Source: Bacteroidota bacterium
GTDB taxonomy: Bacteria > Bacteroidota > Bacteroidia > Chitinophagales > Chitinophagaceae
DNA: 64,000 nucleotides
Assembly (NCBI GenBank): GCA_018267925.1
Contig: JAFDXO010000168.1
Location: 62,001-126,000 of the forward strand
Direction of reading: 5' to 3'
Shown: piece after piece, positions 9,026 through 17,832 of the stretch
Position numbering within the stretch: the stretch's first letter is position 1
Layout of the letters: each line of letters starts with the position of its first letter
Notes under the pieces: generated by a model
The model's database searches: none
What the model was told of the DNA's origin: nothing
What the model saw: only the letters and a program-made list of their open reading frames with translations
Program-made: the position numbers and the translations under genes

Positions 9026-10297
9026 ATGAATGAAGCCCTACTCCAATTTATTTGGAAATATAGTCTGTATCACTCACAATCGCTTACTTCAACTGATGGC
9101 GAGGCAATTACGGTCATACATCCCGGGCAAAAAAATACAAATGCAGGTCCCGATTTTGAATCAGCAAAAATTAAAGTTGGCAATACCACTTTAGTAGGAA
9201 ATGTGGAACTACATGTTCGCAGTTCAGATTGGCTGCAACACAAGCATGACTCTGATGAAGCCTATCGGCATCTTATTTTGCATGTCGTGTATCAACAAGA
9301 TGTGCATTTAGACAATCAAAGTTTTGCCACATTGGTATTGTCGCCTCATATTTCCGATTCTGTGATCAGGCAATACACCACCTTGCAACATACGACACAC
9401 CATATACCTTGTTCTACCCAGTTGCAAAATATATCTGTTATTCTTCGGGAAAGTTGGCTCAATCGGTTGTTGGCCGAACGTTGGGAAATGAAACTGGAGG
9501 AATGGAAAGATATTTTAAAACAGACAGCAGGTGATTGGCAAAATTTGCTCTACTGGCGGCTTGCAGCAAATTTTGGTTTTAAAATAAATGCAACTCCTTT
9601 TCTTCTTTTGGCAAAATCAATACCGATCAGCATTTTGGCAAAACACAAAGACCAATTGTTTCAATTAGAGTCCATTTTATTTGGGCAGGCAGGATTATTA
9701 GATAAAGATTTTTCTGAGGAATATCCTCAAAAGCTGAAAACAGAATATGACTTTTTAAGAAGGAAATATAATCTTCAACCCCTACAAGGGCATCTCTGGA
9801 AATTTATGCGAATGCGCCCTCCCAATTTTCCTACGGTTCGCATTGCACAGTTTGCAGCCTTAGTTCAAAAATCATTTCATCTATTTTCAAAAATCATTGA
9901 GATGAACCAAGTAGATGAAATCTTTCCTTTATTGCAAGCTACTGCCGGCAGTTATTGGGATAATCACTATCATTTTGAAGATATTCAAAGTCGCTCTTAT
10001 CCCAAAGCTATTGGCGATCATTCTATTCATAACATCATAATGAACACTATTGCACCCATTCAATTTTTGTTTGCTCATAGTACTGGGAATTTGATTTTGC
10101 AAGAGCAAGCTTTACAGTTGTTAATCTCATTGCCGCCTGAAAAAAATCGTATAATTTCCGAATGGTCATCTCATCACTGGCAAGCAAACCATGCGGCTCA
10201 TTCGCAAGCTCTTTTGCAGCTATTTAATCAATATTGTTCATCTAAACGGTGCTTGGAATGTGCAATCGGTTTAGCTGTTATGAAAAGAGAATGCTAA
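9026..10297 (+). CDS. DUF2851 family protein
   Basis: 423 residues, typical of the Bacteroidota-specific DUF2851 family. Recognised by the N-terminal signature: FIWKYSLY, then GQKNTNAGPDFESAKI and GNVELHVRSSDWLQH, followed by HLILHVVY. These motifs recall a nuclease-like or lipocalin-like start, but the function is unknown. The C-terminus has CSSKRCLECAIG, a possible metal-binding pair of cysteines found in the family. 50 bp after pyrF, same strand. No signal peptide, so probably cytoplasmic. Confidence 0.85.
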   Translation: MNEALLQFIWKYSLYHSQSLTSTDGEAITVIHPGQKNTNAGPDFESAKIKVGNTTLVGNVELHVRSSDWLQHKHDSDEAYRHLILHVVYQQDVHLDNQSFATLVLSPHISDSVIRQYTTLQHTTHHIPCSTQLQNISVILRESWLNRLLAERWEMKLEEWKDILKQTAGDWQNLLYWRLAANFGFKINATPFLLLAKSIPISILAKHKDQLFQLESILFGQAGLLDKDFSEEYPQKLKTEYDFLRRKYNLQPLQGHLWKFMRMRPPNFPTVRIAQFAALVQKSFHLFSKIIEMNQVDEIFPLLQATAGSYWDNHYHFEDIQSRSYPKAIGDHSIHNIIMNTIAPIQFLFAHSTGNLILQEQALQLLISLPPEKNRIISEWSSHHWQANHAAHSQALLQLFNQYCSSKRCLECAIGLAVMKREC

Positions 10298-10353
10298 ATC
10301 AAAAATGTTCAATTGCACTTTTGATTACATTGAAAATAATAGAAAGCCAGATT

Positions 10354-11982
10354 TTACTGTTTCAGCAACTTAAAAACTTTATTCTCTAATCCTATTCTTA
10401 CATAGCAATAATAAATTCCCGCCGGTAATGCATTTTTAGGTTGCCAATTGATATTATGCACACCTGTTTTTGATAAATAAGATTGATATATTTCAATCGT
10501 TTTCCCTTCAGGACTCGTTAGCGTTATTATTAAAGTACCTGATGAATGTGTCGTTAGATTGAAGCGTATGATCTGATCGTTTATGGGATTGGGAAAAAGT
10601 TCGATTTCTGTTTGGTTGGTAGTTATATTTTGAATTGAATTTGCTATTGGTTGGCAGATATTGCTTTGTCTGCGAATGTCATTTTGAAACATCAACCAAT
10701 CTGGTCCATTGCCTTTGCCCGCGCTTAACATATAGGCTCGCCCAAAGTCTTTATAAAAGTTGGGATACTCACCATGTCCACCCACTATAAAAACATCTTT
10801 TTTCCCGTCCATATCAAAGTCTGCAACAAGTGGGGCATGGTCAATTGCAAAGCTTGTATTACCGTAATGACTACGAAGGTCTTGGCTGAAGATCAAAGTC
10901 CCATTGTTGCCATTCAGTGCAATAACATTTCCATTATCAGTTGCAAAAGTTACATCGGGGTAAACATCATAATTGATGTCTGCAATGGCAGCACCACGAA
11001 AAGATTGACCATAGTTTGGAATGTTATATTGCCAAAGTAAACTCCCATTTGATTTTAGAGCCACAACGGCATACCAAGCAGAAAAAATAACTTCACAATT
11101 TCCATCATGGTCAAGGTCAGCGATTTGAGCAGGCCCGCCAACATAAAAGTTAGTGCCAACACTATATGTCCATTTCACGGTTCCATCATGCGAATTCAAA
11201 CAATACAATGTGTCATTATAGCAACCAATTATTATTTCTGCTTTCCCATCCTTATCTAAATCTGCAACTGCACTACCATGATATACCACATTATTTAGTG
11301 CATGTGTCCAAAGTAGTTGTTGGGTTTTGGCATTATAAGCATAAACCTTATTGTTGAGTTTGTTTTGTGCATTCCAAGTAGCGACTACAAAATCAAGTAC
11401 ACCATCATTATTGATGTCTAAAATGGTTGGTGCAGTTTGAATCCAAGATTGTGTATCAACGGCTATTTCCCAAGCCTGTGTGCCATTTTCTGCATTGATA
11501 CAGATTACATATCCTCCAAATTCGCCGTGCAATATTTCCGGCTTCCCATCTCCGTCCACATCTGCAATGGTGGGTGGGGAATCGCTTCCTCGTGTATTAC
11601 AAATCCATTTTATGGCTCCGGTTTTTCCGTCAAAGCAATATGTTTTTGGGTTGCATGAACTAGCCACAATCACTTCCAGTTTTCCATCGCCATCTACATC
11701 GTAAATTATAGGAGCTACATCATTGCATCCTTCAAAAGATGTACTGTGTGTATTGTATTTCCACAATAGAGTGCCATTTTCGGCATTTAAAGCATAAATG
11801 CAACTATCGTTTCTGTAACAACCAAACACTATTTCTAACTTCCCATCACCATCAATATCGGCTGCTGCTGATTGCCCATAGGATGCATCTTTTGTATCAA
11901 ATGTCCATTTAATGGTAGGTTGTGAATGAAGCGTTTCAGAAAAGAGTATCAGAAATATGGCAAGTGGTATGTGAAATTTCAT
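10354..11982 (-). CDS. Secreted FG-GAP/PQQ beta-propeller protein with T9SS type A tail
   Basis: 542 residues from the ATG at 11982 (MKFHIPLAIFLILFSETLHSQ is a clear signal peptide; two in-frame ATGs further up lie before it). The body has eight calcium-binding FG-GAP/VCBS-type repeats (DIDGDGKLE, DVDGDGKLE, DVDGDGKPE, DINNDGVLD, DLDKDGKAE, DLDHDGNCE, DINYDVYPD, DFDMDGKKD), each followed by PQQ-like LNAENGTLLW blades, so it should fold as a beta-propeller. The last ~85 residues (ELFPNPIND... GIYYCYVR... VFKLLKQ) are the type A sorting domain used by the type IX secretion system. Surface or extracellular, function unknown. Confidence 0.88.
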   Translation of the reverse strand: MKFHIPLAIFLILFSETLHSQPTIKWTFDTKDASYGQSAAADIDGDGKLEIVFGCYRNDSCIYALNAENGTLLWKYNTHSTSFEGCNDVAPIIYDVDGDGKLEVIVASSCNPKTYCFDGKTGAIKWICNTRGSDSPPTIADVDGDGKPEILHGEFGGYVICINAENGTQAWEIAVDTQSWIQTAPTILDINNDGVLDFVVATWNAQNKLNNKVYAYNAKTQQLLWTHALNNVVYHGSAVADLDKDGKAEIIIGCYNDTLYCLNSHDGTVKWTYSVGTNFYVGGPAQIADLDHDGNCEVIFSAWYAVVALKSNGSLLWQYNIPNYGQSFRGAAIADINYDVYPDVTFATDNGNVIALNGNNGTLIFSQDLRSHYGNTSFAIDHAPLVADFDMDGKKDVFIVGGHGEYPNFYKDFGRAYMLSAGKGNGPDWLMFQNDIRRQSNICQPIANSIQNITTNQTEIELFPNPINDQIIRFNLTTHSSGTLIITLTSPEGKTIEIYQSYLSKTGVHNINWQPKNALPAGIYYCYVRIGLENKVFKLLKQ

Positions 11983-12240
11983 GGTTGAACATTTCATAAG
12001 TAAAATATGCGGTTGAAAATACATTATTTCTTATTTTTTTTGATTTTAGCAGATGTTATCTTGAAAATAGGGTAGCATGGCAATTGATTTAGGTAATTGA
12101 AAAGATAGAAAAGAAATGGTTTAATTCTTGGGTGTGCAATTAGAGCCACCAAGGAGCATTTTGTTATGTTTCTGAATGATAAGTTGCTTTTTCTTTAAAA
12201 AAAATTATTTTGGTACTATTACTGTTTACATACTAATCCC

Positions 12241-14220
12241 ATGAAACACCGATTATTTAGTTTATTCCTTTTATCACTTTGGGTTATTGCACCTACTAAT
12301 ACCTTATTAGCCGAAGATTTACCATCCCTATATCTTAAAGTATCCAAGGCAGAAAATAATGTTGAGAAATTAGAAGCCTTTGATCAATTGATTGAGTATT
12401 TCCTAATTGCTAATCGTGATTCGGCGATGTTTTATGCAACAAAAGGAGAAAAAGAATTTGAATCACAAAACTACCCAAAGGGAGTTGGTACTATGCTATT
12501 GCATCAAGCATCTGTTTTGATGGATGAAGGGATGCTTGATAAGATGAGGGTAGCATTAGATAAGGCACAAAAAAATTTCCAACAAATTTCCGATCAGCAA
12601 GGATTGGCAAAAGCAGAAAGCTTTATAGGTGTGGCTGACGGGAAGTCGGGAAATTATACCGATGCCGTAAAACACTTTTTAAATGCACTTAAAATTTGCC
12701 AGTCAATTGGATATAATAGAGGTATCGTCTCAAACTATCTACGATTAGGTACAGTCAACGATTTGGTAGGCAACATTGACGAAGCTTTAGCTTATTATCA
12801 AGAAGGATTAGCGATTGCTCACAAATTTAAATTAGTAGATGAAGTGTATATACTAAACAACATCGCTTCATTATATGGTCGTCAAGAAAAACTGGATGTA
12901 GCAGAAGAATATCTCAATAAAGCGTTGAATTTAAGTGACACAACAAAAGATGTTCGATCTCGATTGTCGGTACTGTCAAACTTAGGTACGTTAAATGTTG
13001 CTAGAAATAATCCTAAAAAGGCAGTTGAATATATCAATGAAGGCATTGAAATGGCTTCGAGAAGTGGCTATTCAGAAGAAATCGTACGCTTTTTGTTAGT
13101 AAAAGCAGAAGCTCTGACCTTGCAAAATCCTAAAGATGCAGAGCCTGTCTATTTTCAAGCATTAGATAAGTCAAAAGAATTTGGTTTACGACGACTGCAA
13201 TCTGATATTCTTGCATCCCTTTCAGACCACTATGCATTGCAAGGCGATTTTAAGAAAGCCTATCAATACCTTCAATGGAAACAGGACTTAAAAGATAGTA
13301 TTGTGTCTATTGAAAAAGCTAAAGAAATTGCTAATCTTCAATCGGTGCAAGAGTTAAACGAAGCAGAGGCAAAGATGGATCAGTTAAACTTAACAGCCAT
13401 GAAAAACACCCAGAATAGAAATATTATTCTTGCCATTGCATTAGCACTTGGGTTTGGTCTGCTTTTGTCTGTTTACTATATAGTTACGATCCGAAAGTTG
13501 AATCATGCTTTAGCACATCGTGAAGAAGAACTGCAAAATTCAAATGCTGTAAAAGATAAAATGTTTTCTATTATTGGGCATGATCTAAAAGGTGCAACAG
13601 GAAATATTCTTGCATTGATTGGGTTGTATCGTGATGATCAAATTTCAGATGTTGAGCGTAACTACATTTTAGATTCGCTCGAAGAAAGTGCTACCACTTC
13701 CAATGAAACGCTCGATTTGCTTTTAAACTGGGGAAAAATGCAAATTAAGGGCATTTCAATTCATAAAAGCACTTTTGATACAGACAAAGTAATTCAAGAT
13801 ACCTTCAGATTTTTAAAACTTACAGCAAGCCAAAAGCAAATTACTTTGCTAAACAAAGTTGAAGAAAATACGGTCATTAGTGCAGATGCCGATCAGTTTC
13901 GATTTGTTATTCGAAACCTGCTTTCCAATGCTATAAAATTCTCACGAAATAATTCGAAGATTGAATTGGTTTCAGCAATTGGTAAAAATCATTTTATTCA
14001 ATTCAGTATAAAAGACGAAGGAATCGGTATTGAGCCGGAACGCTTACCGCACATTTTTGAACCATTTCACAAAAGCACACCCGGAACCGCAGCAGAGGTG
14101 GGTAATAGTATAGGGTTAATGCTCTGCAAGGAGTTTGTTCAAAGAAATGGAGGCGAAATTTGGGCTGAAAGCAAGAAGGGGGTTGGAACAACTGTTCATT
14201 TTACCATGCCGATGGTGTAG
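12241..14220 (+). CDS. TPR-containing sensor histidine kinase
   Basis: 659 residues. Signal peptide (to about residue 25), then about six tetratricopeptide repeats in a periplasmic sensor region (residues ~30-370), a coiled coil, one membrane helix (about residues 398-418) and a cytoplasmic kinase. The phospho-accepting histidine is His447 in FSIIGHDLKG; ATP-binding motifs are N-box NLLSNAIKFS, G1 DEGIGI and a G2-like NSIGLMLCKEF. This is a common Bacteroidota design in which TPRs sense an unknown periplasmic cue. No response regulator is adjacent; the nearest is the LytTR gene at 20.4 kb. Confidence 0.9.
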   Translation: MKHRLFSLFLLSLWVIAPTNTLLAEDLPSLYLKVSKAENNVEKLEAFDQLIEYFLIANRDSAMFYATKGEKEFESQNYPKGVGTMLLHQASVLMDEGMLDKMRVALDKAQKNFQQISDQQGLAKAESFIGVADGKSGNYTDAVKHFLNALKICQSIGYNRGIVSNYLRLGTVNDLVGNIDEALAYYQEGLAIAHKFKLVDEVYILNNIASLYGRQEKLDVAEEYLNKALNLSDTTKDVRSRLSVLSNLGTLNVARNNPKKAVEYINEGIEMASRSGYSEEIVRFLLVKAEALTLQNPKDAEPVYFQALDKSKEFGLRRLQSDILASLSDHYALQGDFKKAYQYLQWKQDLKDSIVSIEKAKEIANLQSVQELNEAEAKMDQLNLTAMKNTQNRNIILAIALALGFGLLLSVYYIVTIRKLNHALAHREEELQNSNAVKDKMFSIIGHDLKGATGNILALIGLYRDDQISDVERNYILDSLEESATTSNETLDLLLNWGKMQIKGISIHKSTFDTDKVIQDTFRFLKLTASQKQITLLNKVEENTVISADADQFRFVIRNLLSNAIKFSRNNSKIELVSAIGKNHFIQFSIKDEGIGIEPERLPHIFEPFHKSTPGTAAEVGNSIGLMLCKEFVQRNGGEIWAESKKGVGTTVHFTMPMV

Positions 14221-14224
14221 GTGT

Positions 14225-14254
14225 TTTAAAAGTTGTATTTGCTTTTAAATTTTT
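14225..14254 (+). terminator. AT-rich hairpin after TPR kinase gene
   Basis: TTTAAAAG (14225-14232) pairs with CTTTTAAA (14242-14249), loop 9 nt, followed by TTTTT. Weak stem but right place, 5 bp after the stop codon. Confidence 0.45.
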
Positions 14255-14391
14255 AAAAAGACAAGTCTTTTCTTTAGTTAGTAAACTTGCTCTTGAAACA
14301 TTAGTAAGTTTAGCTCACAATTACTTTTATATTATTGGGCGACACTTTGATGTCGTCATTTCATTACCCCCTTTTTGTTTGAGACTCCTAT

Positions 14392-17300
14392 ATGAATAAC
14401 TTCATTCGACAAATCATACACTTTTCATTACGGCATCGCTATTTTGTATTTTTTATGACCGCTTTCTTAGCCGTTGTTGGCTTTGTTAGCTATAAGAATA
14501 CACCAATTGAAACCTTTCCAGATGTAACGAATACACAGGTTATCATTATTACGCAATGGACGGGACGAAGTGCTGAAGAAGTTGAAAAGTTCGTTACCAT
14601 CCCGTTAGAAACGGAGCTTAATTCGGTACAGAAGAGAATTGCATTACGCTCCACATCTTCATTTGGACTATCCTATATAAGATTGATTTTTGATGATGAT
14701 GTTGATGATGTCTTTGCCCGCCAGCAAGTGCTAAGTAGAATAGGTGGAGCCGAATTACCTGATGGTATAAAACCGGATGTGCAACCTCCGTATGGACCAA
14801 CAGGCGAAGTGTATCGCTATACGCTACACAGCAACATTAAAAATATCAGAGAGCTGAACACCATTCAGGAATGGATATTGGATAGGAAATTTAAGTCAAT
14901 TCCCGGAGTGGCTGATGTCAATACTTTTGGTGGTGGAGAAAAAATTTATGAGATACAAGTTGATCCCAACAATCTTACTCACTATGGACTCTCGTCAATT
15001 GATGTGTTTAATGCCGTCTCTAAAAGTAATATTAATGTAGGGGGAGATGTATTGGCTAAAAATGGGCAAGCATTTGTAGTTCGAGGTATCGGTTTGCTCA
15101 ATAATATCGAAGAGATTAAGGACATCATCATTACTAAAATGAATGGTGTGCCGGTGTTGGTTCGCAATATTGCAACTGTTGTGGAAACCGAAAAGCCGCG
15201 ACTGGGTCAGGTACACCGCGATAAGCATGATGATGTGGTGGAAGGGATTATTGTGATGAGAAAGGGCGAAAATGCAGAACAAGTACTTAACCGAATTCAT
15301 GAAAAAGTAAAGGAGCTAAATGAACAAGTGTTGCCGAAAGACGTGAAAATTAAATCGTTCTATGATCGTACAACACTGATGGAATATGCTACTCACACGG
15401 TGCTGCACAATCTATTTGAAGGCATCGTATTGGTAACATTGGTGGTATTGGTGTTTATGGCAGACTGGCGAACTACACTTATTGTCGGGTTTATAGTGCC
15501 GCTTTCTTTACTTTTTGCTTTTATGCTGATGCGATTAAAAGGAATGCCGGCTAATCTTCTAAGCATGGGAGCAGTAGATTTTGGAATTATTATTGACGGA
15601 GCGGTGGTGATGGTGGAAGGGATATTTGTGGCTTTAGATCATAAGTCCAAAGAAGTCGGAATGCAACGCTTTAACAAACTTGCAAAACTTGGACTTTTTA
15701 AGAGCGTTGGTACAGAAATGGGAAAGGCAATATTCTTTTCAAAAGTTATTATCCTGACTTGTCTTATACCCATCTTTTCTTTTCAAAAAGTAGAAGGGAA
15801 AATGTTTTCACCATTAGCTTTCACTTTAGGCTTTGCTTTGTTGGGTGCGTTGATCTATACGTTGACGTTTGTGCCGGCTTTGTCCAGTGTATTGTTGCGA
15901 AAGAATGTAAAAGAGAAACACAACATAGTTGTTTCATTTTTTGAAAGAAATGTAGGTAATGCTTTTCGTTGGGTATATCGCAATCAAAAAGCCAGCCTCA
16001 TTGCTGCTGTTAGTATAATGGGAATTACGTTTGCTTCTGCTAAATTTTTGGGTTCTGAATTTTTGCCGGAATTAGATGAAGGTGCACTATGGGTTAAGGC
16101 ACAACTACCCATGAGCGCATCGTTGGATGAAAGCAATGTGATTGCACGAAAAATGATGGATATCATAGCAACTTTCCCTGAGGTCAGCCACACTTTAGCT
16201 CAAGTTGGGCGAACGGTGGATGGAACTGATCCAAAAGGATTTTTTAACGTTGAAATTGCTGTGGATTTAAAACCCAAAAATGAATGGGTACGTGGTGTTA
16301 CAAAAGAAAGTTTGATTGAAGGTATGAATAAGCAACTTCGCAAGTTGCCGGGTATTCTTTTTAATTATTCACAACCTATTCGAGACAATGTAGAAGAAGC
16401 CGTAGCCGGTGTTCCGGCATCTTTAGCTGTTAAAATTTACGGGAAAGATTTTTCACAATTAGATAGGCTTGCCAATGAGGTTTTGGATCAATTGAAAACC
16501 GTAAAAGGTGTTGAAGATTTGGGTGTATTACGAAATTTAGGACAACCGGAATTTCGAATAGAATTGAATCAGAAAAAAATGGCCATGTACGGTATTAATA
16601 TTGCTAATGCCAATAGTGTTATTGAAATGGCCATTGGCGGTAAAGCTGCTACTCAACTTTATGAAGGGGAGAAGAAATTTGATATCCGTGTTCGCTATAA
16701 TGCTGAAAATAGAAATTCGGAAGATAAGATAGCTCAATTAAGGGTGCCAACACAAGACGAAAGTAAAATTCCAATCAAGGAAATTAGCGACATGAGAATT
16801 CTTACCGGTCCCTCTTTTATCTATCGAGATAATAATGTTCGTTACATACCGGTAAAATTTAGTGTTCGAGGTAGAGATTTAGGTAGCACAGTTTTGGAGG
16901 CGCAAAAAAAAGTAAAGGAGCATGTCATACTACCGGATGGATATAGTTTGACATGGAATGGCGAATTTGAAAATGCTGAACGTGCTTCCAATACTTTACT
17001 ACGTGTAGTTCCTATTTGTTTGGTAGCCATTTTTGTCATTTTATTTATTACTTATGGTAATGTCAAGGATGCAGTACTCACATTGATGAACGTACCTTTT
17101 GCTTTGATTGGCGGCATTCTAGCCCTACATCTGACTCACATGAACTTTAGTATAAGTGCGGGTATCGGTTTTATTGCCTTGTTTGGTGTGTGTATTCAAA
17201 ATGGGGTAATTCTGATCAGTGTTTTTAGGAAAAATATTGAAGCTAAAATGGCACTGGATGAGGCTATTGAGAAGGGCGTTATTTCTCGTGTAAGACCAGT

Positions 17301-17544
17301 TGTGATGACCGCATTGATGGCTGCTATCGGGCTTTTGCCAGCAGCCATCAGTACAGGTATTGGGTCTGAAACACAAAAACCCTTAGCAATAGTAGTGATT
17401 GGCGGGCTGATAACTTCAACCTTATTAACCTTATTGATTCTCCCCGTGATTTATGCTAATGCACACCATCTCACACATCGTCGTGCTAATCGTAAATTGC
17501 TCAACAAAGCAGGTATTATTAGTCGCCCGCCTGATCATGAATGA
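14392..17544 (+). CDS. CzcA/CusA-type heavy-metal RND efflux pump
   Basis: 1050 residues, full length inner-membrane resistance-nodulation-division transporter with 12 expected membrane helices and two large periplasmic loops. The heavy-metal subgroup is shown by the TM4 motif AVDFGIIIDGAVVMVE with Asp396, Asp402 and Glu409, the proton relay of CzcA-like divalent-cation pumps, and by the start PIETFPDVTNTQVII. The pump normally works with a periplasmic adaptor and outer-membrane channel (CzcB, CzcC), but neither gene is adjacent: the neighbours are a kinase upstream and a convergent hybrid kinase downstream. Substrate (Zn/Co/Cd/Ni or Cu) cannot be told. Confidence 0.9.
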   Translation: MNNFIRQIIHFSLRHRYFVFFMTAFLAVVGFVSYKNTPIETFPDVTNTQVIIITQWTGRSAEEVEKFVTIPLETELNSVQKRIALRSTSSFGLSYIRLIFDDDVDDVFARQQVLSRIGGAELPDGIKPDVQPPYGPTGEVYRYTLHSNIKNIRELNTIQEWILDRKFKSIPGVADVNTFGGGEKIYEIQVDPNNLTHYGLSSIDVFNAVSKSNINVGGDVLAKNGQAFVVRGIGLLNNIEEIKDIIITKMNGVPVLVRNIATVVETEKPRLGQVHRDKHDDVVEGIIVMRKGENAEQVLNRIHEKVKELNEQVLPKDVKIKSFYDRTTLMEYATHTVLHNLFEGIVLVTLVVLVFMADWRTTLIVGFIVPLSLLFAFMLMRLKGMPANLLSMGAVDFGIIIDGAVVMVEGIFVALDHKSKEVGMQRFNKLAKLGLFKSVGTEMGKAIFFSKVIILTCLIPIFSFQKVEGKMFSPLAFTLGFALLGALIYTLTFVPALSSVLLRKNVKEKHNIVVSFFERNVGNAFRWVYRNQKASLIAAVSIMGITFASAKFLGSEFLPELDEGALWVKAQLPMSASLDESNVIARKMMDIIATFPEVSHTLAQVGRTVDGTDPKGFFNVEIAVDLKPKNEWVRGVTKESLIEGMNKQLRKLPGILFNYSQPIRDNVEEAVAGVPASLAVKIYGKDFSQLDRLANEVLDQLKTVKGVEDLGVLRNLGQPEFRIELNQKKMAMYGINIANANSVIEMAIGGKAATQLYEGEKKFDIRVRYNAENRNSEDKIAQLRVPTQDESKIPIKEISDMRILTGPSFIYRDNNVRYIPVKFSVRGRDLGSTVLEAQKKVKEHVILPDGYSLTWNGEFENAERASNTLLRVVPICLVAIFVILFITYGNVKDAVLTLMNVPFALIGGILALHLTHMNFSISAGIGFIALFGVCIQNGVILISVFRKNIEAKMALDEAIEKGVISRVRPVVMTALMAAIGLLPAAISTGIGSETQKPLAIVVIGGLITSTLLTLLILPVIYANAHHLTHRRANRKLLNKAGIISRPPDHE

Positions 17545-17619
17545 TTCTCTGAAATAAGAATCCTCAACATCAAAAATTGTTGGAGTTTGGAATAAAGCAA
17601 TATTTGATAAAATAAGGAA

Positions 17620-17639
17620 GGGCAAGGAGAACCTTGCCC
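17620..17639 (-). terminator. GC-rich hairpin between convergent genes
   Basis: GGGCAAGG (17620-17627), loop AGAA, CCTTGCCC (17632-17639): a perfect 8-bp stem. On the reverse strand it is followed by TTCCTTATTTTATC, a T-rich tail, so it best serves the reverse-strand kinase gene ending at 17833; the forward side lacks a T-run. The rest of 17545-17832 shows nothing recognisable. Confidence 0.45.
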
Positions 17640-17832
17640 ACAACATACCCCTATGAAACCCTATGAAACTATGTATTGATTGAAACGAACTTCCAAACTA
17701 TAGGTGTTGTTTGTTGGTGTTTCATCTTTATTAATCTCTTTGACAACCCAAATGTACGGTGACCTTTTGGAGTGAATAAAGAGGTTTCGACTAAATGGCA
17801 AAATCTATCGTTGGGCAAACAGCTAAGTTCGA

